Assembly: GCA_963575645.1 (NCBI GenBank)
Contig: OY754464.1
Coordinates: 59,556,948-59,620,947, forward strand
Length of the DNA stretch: 64,000 nt
Direction: 5' to 3'
Origin: Xanthostigma xanthostigma
Taxonomy: Eukaryota; Arthropoda; Insecta; Raphidioptera; Raphidiidae
Shown here: positions 54,351 through 64,000 of the stretch, piece by piece
How the letters are laid out: every line of letters begins with the position of its first letter
Position numbering within the stretch: the stretch's first letter is position 1
Program-made: the position numbers and the translations under genes
The notes under the pieces: generated by a model
The model's database searches: none
What the model was told of the DNA's origin: nothing
What the model saw: the letters and a program-made list of their open reading frames with translations, nothing else

Positions 54351-54555
54351 AAATATCTAAAAATATAAAAAATTAAAATCTACTTATTTTATAATAGAAT
54401 GCAGCATTTAATTATCAAAAATTATGAAAAATTAATAACAACCAATATTAATAATAGATTGATTGTTTTTTTCGTCATTTTCGATAATTAACTTCTGCAT
54501 TCTATTATAAAATAAATAGATTTTACTAATTAGTTTTTTATATTTTTAGATATTT

Positions 54556-54587
54556 CTGAAGAAGATCTAAACCCAGATCGAAACGTC
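54556..54587 (+). ncRNA. Hammerhead-ribozyme-like core, right arm
   Basis: Same core on the plus strand: CTGAAGAA, GATCTAAACCCAGATC, GAAACGTC. The loop differs from the left arm copy by one base (TAAACCC against TCAACCC) while the stem is kept. Confidence 0.4.
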
Positions 54588-54720
54588 ATTTCTTGTAATA
54601 TTGATATATAATTTTATTTTTGTCAATATAAGTATAGTCTGAAAAAAATTGGTCGACAATTTTATTTATTTGAAAAAGTCTTACCAAAAGAAGTTTTACT
54701 TCAAAAACCTTACCTTGTAA

Positions 54721-55254
54721 CCATACTAATATTATATAAGCGCGAAGGTATGTCTATTACACTTTCACGGCCAAACCGCTGGGTCGATTGTGATGAAATT
54801 TAATGTGGGTGTTCTGGTAATTTTAATGCTAAATCTTGATGCGCCCAAATTGTCTTATGGTACACGTTCACAACTTTCGCATCTGGGTCGAAATATTATT
54901 AGGGCTATTAAATTACTGGCAAATTTAAAGGAGACAGTGTTTTAATACCACGAATTCACCAATTATAGCAACGGATATGCCTTTTCAATTTTAAAGATTA
55001 TAATTTCCATTAAAAACAGCTTTCGGAATAACTATAAACAAAGCCCAGGGGCAAACACTCGAGGTAGCTGGCATTCATTTAGAAAAACCATGTTTTTCGC
55101 ACGACCAGCTGTATGTGGCTTGCTCACGTGTATCGAATCCACAAAATCTTTATGTTTTTGCAAAAGATGGTTGCTTGAATTTATGAATTTTTTAATCAAT
55201 TATATCAATTGTACATACTGATTCCACGCGGACGAAGTCGTGGGTAAAAGCTAG
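54721..55254 (+). mobile_element. Internally deleted Helitron
   Basis: The 5' edge CCATACTAATATTATATAAG (TC altered) and the 3' edge GCGGACGAAGTCGTGGGTAA AAG-CTAG at 55251-55254, followed by T, are Helitron ends. Between them lie about 110 bases of 5' text and the C-terminal end of a helicase. It confirms that the related short elements in this window are Helitron-derived. Confidence 0.8.
54832..55186 (+). pseudogene. Helitron Pif1-type helicase C-terminal fossil
   Basis: It reads, with frameshifts, LDAPKLSYGTR, GKFKGDSVLIPRI, then FPLKTAFGITINKAQGQTL, EVAGIHLEKPCFSHDQLYVA and CSRVSNPQNLYVFAKDG, stopping at 55184-55186. TINKAQGQT and QLYVACSRV are the last two helicase motifs (V and VI) of the Pif1 family in Helitron Rep/helicase proteins. 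Two in-frame stops and at least one frameshift lie upstream of 55011. The last 55 codons are intact. Confidence 0.82.
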
Positions 55255-55802
55255 TTTTTTTCATAATTTGAACTCCAAGCGTAACTTAAAGATAAAAATG
55301 TTAAGCGATGACCATGGCTCCAGACATTTAAATTACCTTGAAACATAAATTTCGAAAATTGGTTATAAAACTAGCCGGGTTCTGTTGCATTATTATGTAA
55401 CACAGGAAGTCCATTATTTTCCGCATCACGAACGAAATGCTTAGTTAACGTTTTCTTATGGATAAACAAGCAAAAGCTCCACCCTATTCAGTATTCACTA
55501 TATGTGTGTCTTCATGAACGCTGATCGTAAATTAAGACATGAATTAAAATGCATACCAAAACTCACTGGAAGCAAATTAGTACGCTTATTCATAGAGAAC
55601 TAATTTAAAATAGTTTCTAGTTAAATTAAAAAAAAAAACCGAAAAAAACAATAATATGATGCATCTAACAAATGTACTATTTTAATTAAATATTCGACTA
55701 GAATTATTTATAAACTATTGCTATTCGGTACTCTGCCTATTCGGCAAAGCTTTTACTATTCGAATACTAATGACCTCAGTTGTCGAGTGTCTGTAATCTG
55801 CA
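55255..55802. other. No gene recognised
   Basis: A+T-rich; no supported frame or repeat. Confidence 0.4.
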
Positions 55803-55810
55803 ATCTCTCG

Positions 55811-56122
55811 CAGTGGCGTAACAATAGAGTGACAGAATGGGCAAAATGTCACGGGCCTCTGGCCTGAGGGGGCTCCGGGCCCAAGAAGCCGTTAGGACAG
55901 GCGGAACCTTACATTTATTGCAACATTTGGTAAAAAATATTTATTTTGCATTTAATCAATTTATGTTAGGTATCCACTCAAGAATATACACAAATTATAC
56001 AAATATCTACTTTACTTTGTGATTTATAAAGATGAAACTACAACGTGAAGCTTTTTTATATTAAGGGAGGGCCTCAGCCGATGAATATACCACGGGCCTC
56101 AGATAGTATAGTGACGGCACTG
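55811..56122. mobile_element. hAT MITE with perfect 8-bp target duplication
   Basis: The ends CAGTGGCGTAACAATA and, inverted, CAGTGCCGTCACTATA are flanked by ATCTCTCG on both sides (55803-55810 and 56123-56130). The interior has repeated GGGCCTC words near each end (CACGGGCCTC, ACGGGCCTCAG). The 61-codon plus-strand frame is not a gene. Confidence 0.9.
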
Positions 56123-56130
56123 ATCTCTCG

Positions 56131-56685
56131 CTTTTAATTTTTGACCGAATACCAAATATTTTTCCACTATCGATCGTATAGTTTGAATTACTATTATTTA
56201 CAAACTAGCTTCCCGGTTCGGCTTTGTCCAGGTAGATTTTGATTTGGCAAACGAAATAATCAACAGCAACAGATTTCTCACAATACATATATATATCTGT
56301 GAATTTGATGTAACTATATCTGATAGTTTTATCCCAGCGTACATCAGTTAAGTTTAGAATTCACGTAAATTATTCCTGACATTTTTGCTTACTTCTCATC
56401 CTTTTTTTGTCTTGTAGCATAATTATATATTATATAATTCGGGAATAAGTAGAATTACCGAAAATTAAGATAATGATAATAATAATAATAATACGTTTAA
56501 CATAAGTTTTTAGACTTTATGTCATAAAAGCTGCCATTCGCACCATTACTATTTTCCATCTATCACACTTCCCCGTTATTTTCTACATTTTTAAACTTCC
56601 ACTTAATTAATAGCAATGGGCTAATATAATGAATGAATTTTAGGACATTAGGATAAGGTAGGCAAATTTTGAGTAAAGGAGTTTA
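56131..56685. other. No gene recognised
   Basis: A+T-rich, with an (AAT)n run at about 56470-56493. No supported gene. Confidence 0.4.
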
Positions 56686-56689
56686 ACAG

Positions 56690-56905
56690 GTAACGGGCCA
56701 TAGCCTCGAATAAGAAATCATTGCTATATTTATCTGGGATTATTGAGGGAAACCATGGAAAACCTCAACTCTATGGCCGATGCAGAAATTACCATTTCTG
56801 GATGAGAGGCAGCACGAAAAAGTCCCAGCCACATCTGCCATCCCCGGGATTCGAACCCGATACCTCCCGAATGCGAGTCTAGTGCTTTCACGCTACACCA
56901 CTCGG
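56690..56905 (-). mobile_element. tRNA-derived SINE, copy 1
   Basis: On the minus strand it begins CCGAGTGGTGTAGCGTGAAA (A box) and has GGGTTCGAATCCCGGGG (B box) about 45 bases on, then GGCAGATGTGGCTGGGACTT and a body ending in CCATGGTTTCCCTCAATAAT. The A and B boxes form an internal pol III promoter. The body is shared with the copy at 57400-57604. Confidence 0.75.
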
Positions 56906-57129
56906 TAAATTAAGATAAGAAAATTTCCTTTTCCTAATGCGCGAGTGAAGCAACTACTGTACTTACCCTTTACTACTATATATTTAATTGAAAAGTGTTT
57001 GTATGGCTGTAATTTTTAATATGTAATTTTAAAATTAATTTTAAATCTTATACTGATTGTACTTTAATCATTAATGTGCAAATACTTTGTAATGACGTTT
57101 TTTATACCATTATTGGTCACTAAAAATAA

Positions 57130-57155
57130 ATATCTATTCTATTCTATTCTATTAT
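57130..57155. repeat. (TTCTA)n microsatellite
   Basis: TCTATTCTATTCTATTCTATT, a short pentanucleotide run. Confidence 0.85.
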
Positions 57156-57399
57156 CTACTATTTATTAATGTCTATACTTACCCTCTAGTATCGTAAGTT
57201 TATACTTACCTAAATATCTTATAATATTTTGTATACCATAACATATTTTGTAACCTATTTTTAAAATATTATGTGCTAATGACCTGAGTAGTCGAAGCGC
57301 ATTTCTTTTTTTTTTCTCTAAATAAAAAAAAAAAAAAAAACATATAAGGAACTTACAATAAGGCAACTTTGTCAGTACTACAGACAATCGGCAATGACT

Positions 57400-57604
57400 T
57401 TGTCTGTCACGATATTTAACAGGAATTATTTAGAGAAACCGTCACCGATACAGAAATTCCGTTTCTCGGTGGGAAGCGGTGGGGAAAAAGTCTTAACCAC
57501 ATCTGCCCCCACCGGGATTCGAACCCACTTTAACATTCCAAATGTGAGTCCAACATTCACACCAGAGATATTTGTCTATGGTTCACACCATTAGGCTACT
57601 CACC
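57400..57604 (-). mobile_element. tRNA-derived SINE, copy 2
   Basis: On the minus strand it begins GGTGAGTAGCCTAATGGTG (A box) and has GGGTTCGAATCCCGGTGGG (B box), followed by GGCAGATGTGGTTAAGACTT and a body with TTTCCCCACCGC and GAAACGGAATTTCTGTATC. Same layout as copy 1 but with an insertion of about 25 bases between the boxes. The plus-strand frame over it is a shadow. Confidence 0.75.
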
Positions 57605-58235
57605 ATTTTTATAATCGATATTGACATTCTAGTCATACTGTTTTGTATTTTTTTTTGTTCCAGCAATAATGTAAAAATGCTATTGAGTTGAAGTATCTGT
57701 TTGATATCAATCTGTTTTACTATCAACGTTGATCAACAAGAGAAGTGGTACCTGGCCTTCTAGCGTCAACACTTGTTAAACAAATAACACCTGTTAAACA
57801 TGATGGCGACGGAGGTACTTGGCTCTGTTGACCGCATCCGTTTCCGTTTGATATATTATGTGCCTAACATCGCGTATCTTCTCACCTGATAGATTGCATA
57901 CAGAATGCTTCAAGTAGAGTGGACAGGACCTGTAATTTATCAACTATAGTTTTCCGGCTCGGCTACGCCCGGATTGATTTGCGTTTAAAACAGAATGATT
58001 AGCTTGAAATGGTGACATAACTAGGCTCGCGTTCATATCGCAGCGGAGACAGTTGTTTTCCTACTTGCCGAGAAACGGTAATTCCTGAATCGGTTACCTT
58101 GTTGGGATGTTTCGCGGCTTTCCACAATATAGTCAGATAACTATCTTTATACAAGTCAATGGCCTGTCAAACTTTTACACTCAAATTCGGAACTCGGAAG
58201 AGCTGTTCAGTTTATTTATAAAAAAATTTAATCAT
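57605..58235. other. No gene recognised
   Basis: No supported frame. It includes a somewhat less A+T-rich stretch at 57735-58110 that I cannot assign. Confidence 0.4.
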
Positions 58236-58301
58236 TTATGTAAAGTAGAAAATAAGAGAGCCTAGAATATTTCCCTGAGGAACTCCACAGCATACAGGCT
58301 T
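58236..58301 (-). pseudogene. LINE reverse-transcriptase fragment
   Basis: The minus-strand frame reads KPVCCGVPQGNILGSLIFYF and stops. GVPQG-x-x-LG is the conserved motif between RT blocks A and C in Jockey/CR1-group LINEs. Only about 20 codons remain, and stops bound both sides. It belongs to a different copy from the LINE at 47368-51780, which lacks this region. Confidence 0.7.
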
Positions 58302-58356
58302 CTAATCGGATCGACAATGATTTAGTTCGACTTGCTGACTTCGGTTGAACGTACCT

Positions 58357-58456
58357 GTGTTAATTTGTACACATCGTGATGAACATTGTGCACTTCCCCT
58401 CATTAAAACGAAAAGAATGAAGCATGTTTCATCACGATGTGTACGAATTAGCACAC
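58357..58456. mobile_element. MITE, 100 bases, copy 2
   Basis: GTGTTAATTTGTACACATCG and its inverse (CGATGTGTACGAATTAGCACAC) bound TTGTGCACTTCCCCTCATTA. Same family as 38933-39037, including the shared right flank CTCAAATTGGCACCACA. Confidence 0.75.
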
Positions 58457-59074
58457 TCAAATTGGCACCACAACTTTTTTACTTCCCGTATATATGATAT
58501 AAATACGAACGATTATTATTATCTATACTGTAAATTTTCAAAGTATCAAAATGGTATCAAAATAATGTAACGTTATTATTTTATAATTGAATGTTAGATA
58601 TTAAGAAACATTAATTTGAACAGTCAGATTAGATTAATGAAATCGATTGCGACCTCTGGCTATTTACTAAATGAACTCGTATTATCTGTTTATTACATCA
58701 AATTGTAATTGTGAGTCTTTCCCACACCTGTACGATGACCTTTTGTTTGGAGAATAACACAGATAAGTTGGAAACTTAACACCATCTCTGATAATGGGGT
58801 TATCAGTGCCCCTGTAATATCACAACACATGACTAATACTCGTTATGAAAAGTTTACTGTTGTGCTCTACAGAGTCAAGCATATTATATTCTCATTTTTG
58901 AAGATTTTTAATTTTTTACTTTTCTGTGTAATACGTAGTTCGTACATTATTAATCGCTTTCTTTATTAATATTTTATTACTAAACTAGAAAAAAAAATTC
59001 TGAACCGATTTAAGTTAAATTTATATAAGACCACTCTGAAGGTATGCCTCATCACATAAAAAAAGATAATCAAA
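58457..59074. other. A+T-rich sequence, no gene
   Basis: No supported frame or repeat recognised. Confidence 0.4.
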
Positions 59075-59165
59075 ATTAAATAAATAAAATTGTCGACCAA
59101 TTTTTTTTCAGAGTTATATATTGACAAAAAATAAAAAAAATTAACAAATCAATATAACACAAGAT

Positions 59166-59197
59166 GACGTTTCGATCCGGATTTGGATCTTCTTCAG
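59166..59197 (-). ncRNA. Hammerhead-ribozyme-like core
   Basis: Minus strand CTGAAGAA, GATCCAAATCCGGATC, GAAACGTC. The stem differs from the copies at 54319/54556 (GATCC/GGATC against GATCT/AGATC), with changes on both sides that keep pairing. This argues for past selection on the structure. Confidence 0.45.
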
Positions 59198-59507
59198 AAA
59201 TATCTAAAAAATATAAAACTTAATTAGTATTAAGCTATTTATTATCTAATAAATTGTACGCAAGATTGGAAGTTTGATGATTCAAAAAATAATGAAAAAT
59301 TAATAACAAACAAATTTTATAATACGTAGTCATGGATATCAAAGTACCCAAAAAGAAAAATTATTTGAAAAAACAAAAAATTATTTCAAAATAATATCAT
59401 AAATATTTCTTAATTTTTTCATATCTAATTGAGCATTAAGAGAGTTTTTATTAGATTTTATATATAACATTTCCGAAATAATATTTTAAAACAATTACTT
59501 TCATTAT

Positions 59508-59760
59508 CTAAAATTTTAACATCATTCCAATTAAATTATTAATGTTATGGTCGTATTCAATTTTATGCTTAGTAACGACATTATGCTTTTCAGGGATTAA
59601 TTTTTGATTGCTACGGTGTTCTCTAATTCGTGTTTTAAGCGCTCTTTTTGTTTGCCCAATATAATTCATATCACAATCTTCACAACTAATTTTGTAAACA
59701 ACATTATGTTTTTGTAATTTGTTTAGTTTATCCTTTCCCTTTTTAATAATTTTGTCTTGT
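59508..59760 (-). pseudogene. Penelope GIY-YIG endonuclease fragment
   Basis: The minus-strand frame reads KHNVVYKISCEDCDMNYIGQ, TKRALKTRIREHRSNQKL and PEKHNVVTKHKIEYDHN. NVVYKI ... YIGQT ... R-x-x-EH is the GIY-YIG nuclease core found C-terminal to the RT in Penelope-like elements, with the C-x-x-C insert typical of the group. A frameshift near 59545 separates it from NWNDVKILDNESN, the normal continuation. The active-site Tyr, Arg and Glu-containing helix are present, but the protein is truncated at both ends. Confidence 0.85.
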
Positions 59761-59870
59761 GTTATATTGATTTGTTGATTTTTTTATTTTTTGTCAATAT
59801 ATTGGTCTGAGAAAAAATTGGTCGACAATTTTATTTATTTGAAGTGTTCTATTCAGACGTTAATCAAAGA

Positions 59871-60840
59871 TTTGTATAATCAAAATTAGTTCACAAATGG
59901 AACATAAATAAAATTAATCCTTTTTTTTTGAAATCGGATAAAAACGACTGTACCGATTTTTGAAAAAATTATATGAGACCAATTTGTAGACATTCTGAAC
60001 AAAATGATCTCGAAATTTTTCAGCCCTTCGAAAAGTTATATACTTATACATGACGAATTGGATAACCTCTTCTTTTTTGAAGTTGTAAAAAATGCATTCT
60101 GTAACTTCAATTAATTGGTGGAAAAACGACTGATGCGATAATGAAATGTCGCGAAATTATCATTACAGTTTCTTATGGAATGTCAGTATTATTGATTAAT
60201 CGATTAGCTTCTAGTTTAAAATTAATGCAGCTTTAATTCAGTATTTCGTACATAAATCAACCCTTGAATATAGCGTCAGTATTTTGTCTTAAACCCGTAT
60301 GCTTTCTACTGTAAGTAAAACACATATTTATAAGTATTGTATATATAAATACCAAGGGTGAGAATTATTATATTTTGAAGTGTCTATTTGAATTCTTTAT
60401 GAACCCGAAATGACCTCACGTGACCTACTTTATACGGCGTCAATTGAGCGTTACAAATGCCTAACTTTGTAGTACTTTATACTCATGTTCTTTTCTGAAT
60501 CTCCCTTGTACCTATGTTCACTTTGGATAAGCAGACTGTTATTATTTACTTACTTAAATCCCAAAAATCAAAAAAGTACAGTAATAATAAATCATTTTGG
60601 TTTGAAGTTTTCGATAGTTTTCAGCCTTCTTTTTATATAATCCCCAAATTAAGACTGCTCTGAACATTTTCTATTTATTAGCCTCAGCTGTTTAGTTTCT
60701 ACAATCTACAATTCTTCTTCAACTTATAATTGAACGTAGCGCGTTGGTAAGAAAGGTGATTGAAACGAAAGAAAAATTATTATAATATAATAATTTGACT
60801 CTATTCAATAAATAGAGTAACTGTGATCCATTGAAGTTAA
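59871..60840. other. A+T-rich sequence, no gene recognised
   Basis: No supported coding frame or RNA gene over about 970 bases. Confidence 0.45.
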
Positions 60841-61055
60841 TGATAGAGTATTTGGAAAGAATTCCGTGGCATAAGGATCGAAAATGAAGCAATACTAAAA
60901 TTTTTTTAAACTTGCATTTAATACTAACGTTTCGATACTCTGAAGATGTTACAAAACGTATCGAAACGTTAGTATTAAATACAAGTTTAAAAAAATTTCA
61001 GTTTTGCTTCATTTTCGATCCTTATGCCACGGAATTCTTTCCAAATACTCTATCA
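60841..61055. mobile_element. Palindromic terminal-repeat relic
   Basis: TGATAGAGTATTTGGAAAGA ... CGATAC at the left and its inverse at the right, arms about 95 bases and almost identical, around TCTGAAGATGTTACAAAAC. CTGAAGATG and CGAAACGTTAG near the centre recall the Penelope hammerhead region, so it may be another head-to-head terminal repeat. The hammerhead stem pairs poorly here. Confidence 0.6.
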
Positions 61056-61091
61056 TAATATAATAATAATAGTTATTTTCTAGACTGTTCT

Positions 61092-61144
61092 GATTTCCAC
61101 CCCTTGGAAAAAAATTATATTTTTTTCCAAGAGGTGGAAATAAG
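61092..61144. repeat. Short perfect hairpin
   Basis: TTTCCACCCCTTGGAAAAAA and its inverse TTTTTTCCAAGAGGTGGAAA flank ATTATA. It could be a small foldback relic. Confidence 0.7.
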
Positions 61145-61949
61145 AGGCGTCAACTTGAAGGGGTTGCCGACCTCAAAAACGGGGGAGTCGGGTCTCTAGA
61201 TTGTCGCTCTGGCAAAAAAATGGCAAAAATCCCAAAACATTCCGACTCCTGACCTCGATTATAATTCGATTTTACCAATACAATAGTAATATCTCTGTCA
61301 GTTGTCATTTAAATCCGTATGAACAAAAGGGGCAGCATAACAGGCTATGGTCAAACTGAAATGTCAAAAATATAACAGTATTATGTGAAAATCAGCTATT
61401 TTATAGAAGGCACATGCAAAAATGTAGTAGGTATGTATTTCGATTCTAAGCCTTTTATGACTTGCTCGTACCTACATAAAATAATTACACTACAGTCTTG
61501 ATACATATACCTACTACTGTGTAAATTTTAATTTTTCAGGATTGGGTTCCATTGCAGTAGTCAGCTTGTCCACAGTCAAAAACTATACAACCGCATGTAG
61601 TATATATCCATAGGTACATAATACATATTAAGTCCCGTATATTTTTACGTATTTTAAAGCCGTGAATAATGAAACCAGGTACACGATGTGTGCACCTTTT
61701 TTAAAATTAAATCCCGTAGTTGTTGCAAGGTAGGTAATAACCTTGACTCCCTTAGTTGTAAACTCCGTTACGGATTATGGCACTTTGCCAGAGGTGGACT
61801 CGAAAACTTATTTTTTTTTAATTACACTGAATTTTTTGAAGTGTAACTTCTTATACGAGTTCGGAACATTTTAAAGTTTACATTAGATATATGTGGTATC
61901 GTGCTCTAGTGTAAAAAAAAATGCTTGTCTGTAAAGTCGGTTTACGGAC
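61145..61949. other. No gene recognised
   Basis: No supported frame or repeat over about 800 bases. Confidence 0.4.
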
Positions 61950-62100
61950 GATAGTTTAACGTGATAACGTCATAAAGAAACATTGATAAAAAATTGCAAG
62001 TGCACGCTCAGGCGGAACGTGACACTTTTCGGAACGTTACACTTTTTCGTGCATGCAGCCGGTGTTTCAACAATTTATAAGACGTTATCACGTCAAAAAC
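61950..62100. repeat. Foldback repeat
   Basis: AACGTGATAACGTCATAAAG at the left recurs inverted as CTTATAAGACGTTATCACGT-type text at about 62078-62097. GTGCACGCT / CGTGCATGC form a further inner pair. Probable MITE. Confidence 0.55.
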
Positions 62101-62877
62101 GTTGACACTTTTGACACTATTATAAACCTAACCTACACTTTTCAGTGTAAATTTCGCACTTACAGACATTATAAGTAGTTACTATTACAGTGAATATAAT
62201 TTTGTTGATATGGTAGCTATGGAACTCATTAATGCATTAAAGAAAATTGTTCCCTATCAAACGATTTTCTGTATATGATTTCCGCATAGCTACTATATCT
62301 TTACGCTCACCCGGGTGCGATAGATATAATTCTGCAAAATGTATTTCGTTTGTGGCCCGGCGTCTGAACTAATAGTTTTAAGCAAATTCTATACCAGATT
62401 TGCTTCTATCAGACGTCGCTACTTGATACTAAAACAGTTATTTTTTGTTTGCTTCTGAACTAATTGCTTTAAGCCAATTCTATCAGATGTCGCTACATGT
62501 TACAAAAACAGTTTTTTTAGAAAACACGTAATTTTGTACAAAATATTTAATAAAAACTATCCTATAGCGTAAGTTGGACCAAGCAAGACACATTTACAAA
62601 ATTTCATTAAAATGGGTACGGTGGCTTCGGAGATTAACGCGGACAAACATCGTAACACGAGATTTTTGTATATACAAGTGTATAAAGATGAAGAATATTC
62701 CGTAAATATCCATTTAGAACATTCATGTGGGTTTAAACGTAAGTTTCGCTTCTAGAATGTGTATTGTAAATAAGATATTATCACTGTTTGCCGAATTATG
62801 GTGTTCATACAGTCGTCGACCGAATTATATAGGTTTATTCGCGACTAACCGCTTAGTAGTGCCTTTACAATGTTCAG
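62101..62877. other. No gene confirmed
   Basis: Two copies of TAATTG(C/T)TTTAAGC.AATTCTATCAGA-like text with 'AGACGTCGCTAC(T)TG' and 'AGATGTCGCTACATG' lie at about 62371-62430 and 62459-62500, a decayed tandem duplication. A donor-like ACGTAAGTTTC at 62738 follows a short open stretch. Confidence 0.35.
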
Positions 62878-63324
62878 GTGACAGTAACAATTTTTCAAAA
62901 TTTTATTGTGCCGGACCTGACTTTTGCTTATTTGTCGATATTAGAGAAAACTAGCATAATAAAAAATTTTAAATTTAAAATTGCAAAAAAAATTTGTTTA
63001 TGCAAAATATTCTGTTCAAAATGTATTAAGAAAAATGTAACTATAGATTATAATCGCTCGGCAAATAAGGGTATTAACGACCAATTCAATAGTTTCATTA
63101 AATTTAGATACACTCGCGCGGCTGCGGCTCAAATATTGAAAAATACCAAAAAGAAGAATTTTACGAATTATTTTTCCACATTTATCATAATAAATTTATT
63201 TTGTGTAGATGACACCCAATTTGTGACATTTGACAGTAATGACGACGGTTATTGTAAATATAATTTTTACAGCTTTTTTTTTTATAAGTCATACTTTTTG
63301 ATGTTACGTAATGTTTATTACTAA
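62878..63324 (+). CDS. Unrecognised 148-codon open frame
   Basis: ATG at 62878, stop at 63322-63324. Rich in Lys, Asn, Phe, Ile and Tyr, as A+T-rich sequence would give, with a CKIFCSKC cluster near residue 50 and a RYTRAAAAQILKNTKKKNF helix near residue 80. No domain is recognised, and the start lies in no clear context. The length is somewhat above chance for this base composition, but it could still be chance or an exon of a larger gene. Confidence 0.25.
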   Translation: MTVTIFQNFIVPDLTFAYLSILEKTSIIKNFKFKIAKKICLCKIFCSKCIKKNVTIDYNRSANKGINDQFNSFIKFRYTRAAAAQILKNTKKKNFTNYFSTFIIINLFCVDDTQFVTFDSNDDGYCKYNFYSFFFYKSYFLMLRNVYY

Positions 63325-63556
63325 CGGTCGTGTGTATACCATGTAAATAATGTAACTATTCTATTACGGCACACAATAATTCGGTAGGAATCTTTTGATG
63401 AAATGTAATCAATGGTTAAAATGTGGACGTTGAACAGGAACCGTTAGTCGTAAAATAGTATACTTTATTGCAAAAGTTGCATAACTCAGGATTATAGACA
63501 TGTATGCATTATATGTTTGTACAGGATGATTCAGAAATGGATCTGTCAAAAAAGTA

Positions 63557-63904
63557 TCCTTACTAATATTACAAATGCGAAAATAACTCTGTTTGTGAGT
63601 CGGTTATTTCGAGGAGATACACTGCAACCTGAGGAAGGACATATAGGCTACATTTTCTCTAAAAAAATAGCATGAGTGGGGTGAAATAGGAGATGAAAGT
63701 TTGTATGGGGAACCAATTTCTCAAGTCAGGGATATGAAAATTAATTGATAAGAAGTGTTTCAGAGTTTTTGCTAAATCATCCTTCAAGAGGGTAAAATAG
63801 GGGAGGAATTCAAAATTCACAAAGAGCTTCTGGAAAAAATATCAAAGTGTAGGAACTATTATTGTTGCTGCCGTTTCATCTCAATTATGTGCGGGTAAGG
63901 CTAG
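63557..63904 (+). mobile_element. Non-autonomous Helitron-like element
   Basis: Begins TCCTTACTAATATTACAAATG directly after A and ends TTATGTGCGGGTAAGG-CTAG directly before T. The A/T insertion context and TC...CTAG ends are the Helitron pattern. The internal GAAGGACATATAGGCTAC and AGTTTGTATGGGGAACC are widely shared in this family. No helicase. 348 bases. Confidence 0.7.
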
Positions 63905-64000
63905 TTAATAGATAAATTTTGCAGTTATAACTATTGTCTATCAACAGGACTTAGAAAATAGACAAGCGATCAATGAGAGCGTTGTTTATACCATAGGTAA

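Larger units (their letters stand above)
54235..54670. mobile_element. Penelope-like terminal repeats, head-to-head palindrome
   Basis: The left arm reads TCAAATAAATAAAATTGTCG ... GACGTTTCGATCTGGG ... TCTTCTTCAGAAATATC, and the right arm is its inverse. The same terminal text borders the GIY-YIG fragment at 59075-59870, identifying the family. The centre (about 54360-54540) is A+T-rich and itself partly palindromic (TGCAGCATT / AACTTCTGCATTCTATTAT). GATTAACGTCTGAATAGAAC at 54212 is the shared outer edge. Confidence 0.75.
59075..59870 (-). mobile_element. Penelope-like element, 5'-truncated, with both terminal repeats
   Basis: The left edge AAATAAATAAAATTGTCGAC and its inverse at the right edge are the terminal text of the family at 54235 and 13857. 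Between them the minus strand carries a GIY-YIG fragment. The reverse transcriptase is gone. The outer TTCAGACGTTAATCAAAGATT follows the right edge as in the other copies. Confidence 0.8.

Noticed and set aside
56821-56905. A second functional tRNA gene
   Set aside because: It has A and B boxes but no proper cloverleaf acceptor, and it shares a body with the copy at 57400-57604, as expected of a SINE.

Overview
The window looks like a transposon-rich piece of an animal nuclear genome, most likely an arthropod and probably an insect. The evidence is high A+T content, introns with GT/AG boundaries, and remains of many eukaryotic transposon classes: PIF/Harbinger, hAT, piggyBac, Tc1/mariner, Helitron, Penelope, a Jockey/CR1-type LINE, Gypsy LTR elements, tRNA-derived SINEs and foldback MITEs. 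I see no bacterial operon and no clear single-copy housekeeping gene. The species cannot be named from the sequence alone.

Layout. Bases 1-8000 hold decayed repeats: a 905-bp TTA-flanked TIR element, Helitron-like pieces, a 212-bp tandem repeat and a Tc1 transposase fossil. Bases 8264-10925 (+ strand) hold the best host-like or recently captured gene model. It has an acidic linker exon followed by two homologous last exons, each ending in a W-containing domain, with a 1.25-kb palindromic element between them. Bases 11025-12682 hold two more foldback elements and a short tandem duplication. Bases 13110-25490 form a candidate 12.4-kb element with inverted ends and repeated GGATCTC-type subterminal motifs. 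It carries, on the minus strand, pieces of a gene: an ATG exon, a tyrosine-recombinase C-terminal fragment, an acidic linker exon and the same kind of W-domain last exon. One intron of that gene is filled by a 9.35-kb minisatellite of a 31-bp unit (about 300 copies).

Bases 25507-36626 are a tandem LTR-internal-LTR-internal-LTR array of a Gypsy-type retrotransposon on the minus strand, with a period of exactly 5068 bp and almost no divergence. Both internal copies have gag, protease, RNase H and integrase, but the central reverse-transcriptase domain is missing. Bases 36958-46160 hold a hAT fossil with a nested PIF/Harbinger-type MITE, Helitron-like repeats and a 157-bp higher-order tandem repeat. 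Bases 47168-51897 are a nest: a TIR element containing a LINE, whose ORF2 was split at a TTAA by a piggyBac remnant. Bases 51981-63904 hold a tRNA-Ile-derived pseudogene, Penelope palindromes with hammerhead-like cores, a Helitron remnant with the end of a Pif1-type helicase, a hAT MITE with perfect 8-bp target duplications, two SINEs, a second LINE fragment and an unrecognised 148-residue ORF.

The recurring theme is a gene family joining a tyrosine-recombinase fold to a C-terminal W-domain. Its last exon appears three times in the first 15 kb, each time after a phase-1 intron. This, with the minisatellite in its intron, is the most interesting system here. Apart from that family and the Gypsy ORFs, almost every long open frame is either a repeat artefact or a transposon fragment.
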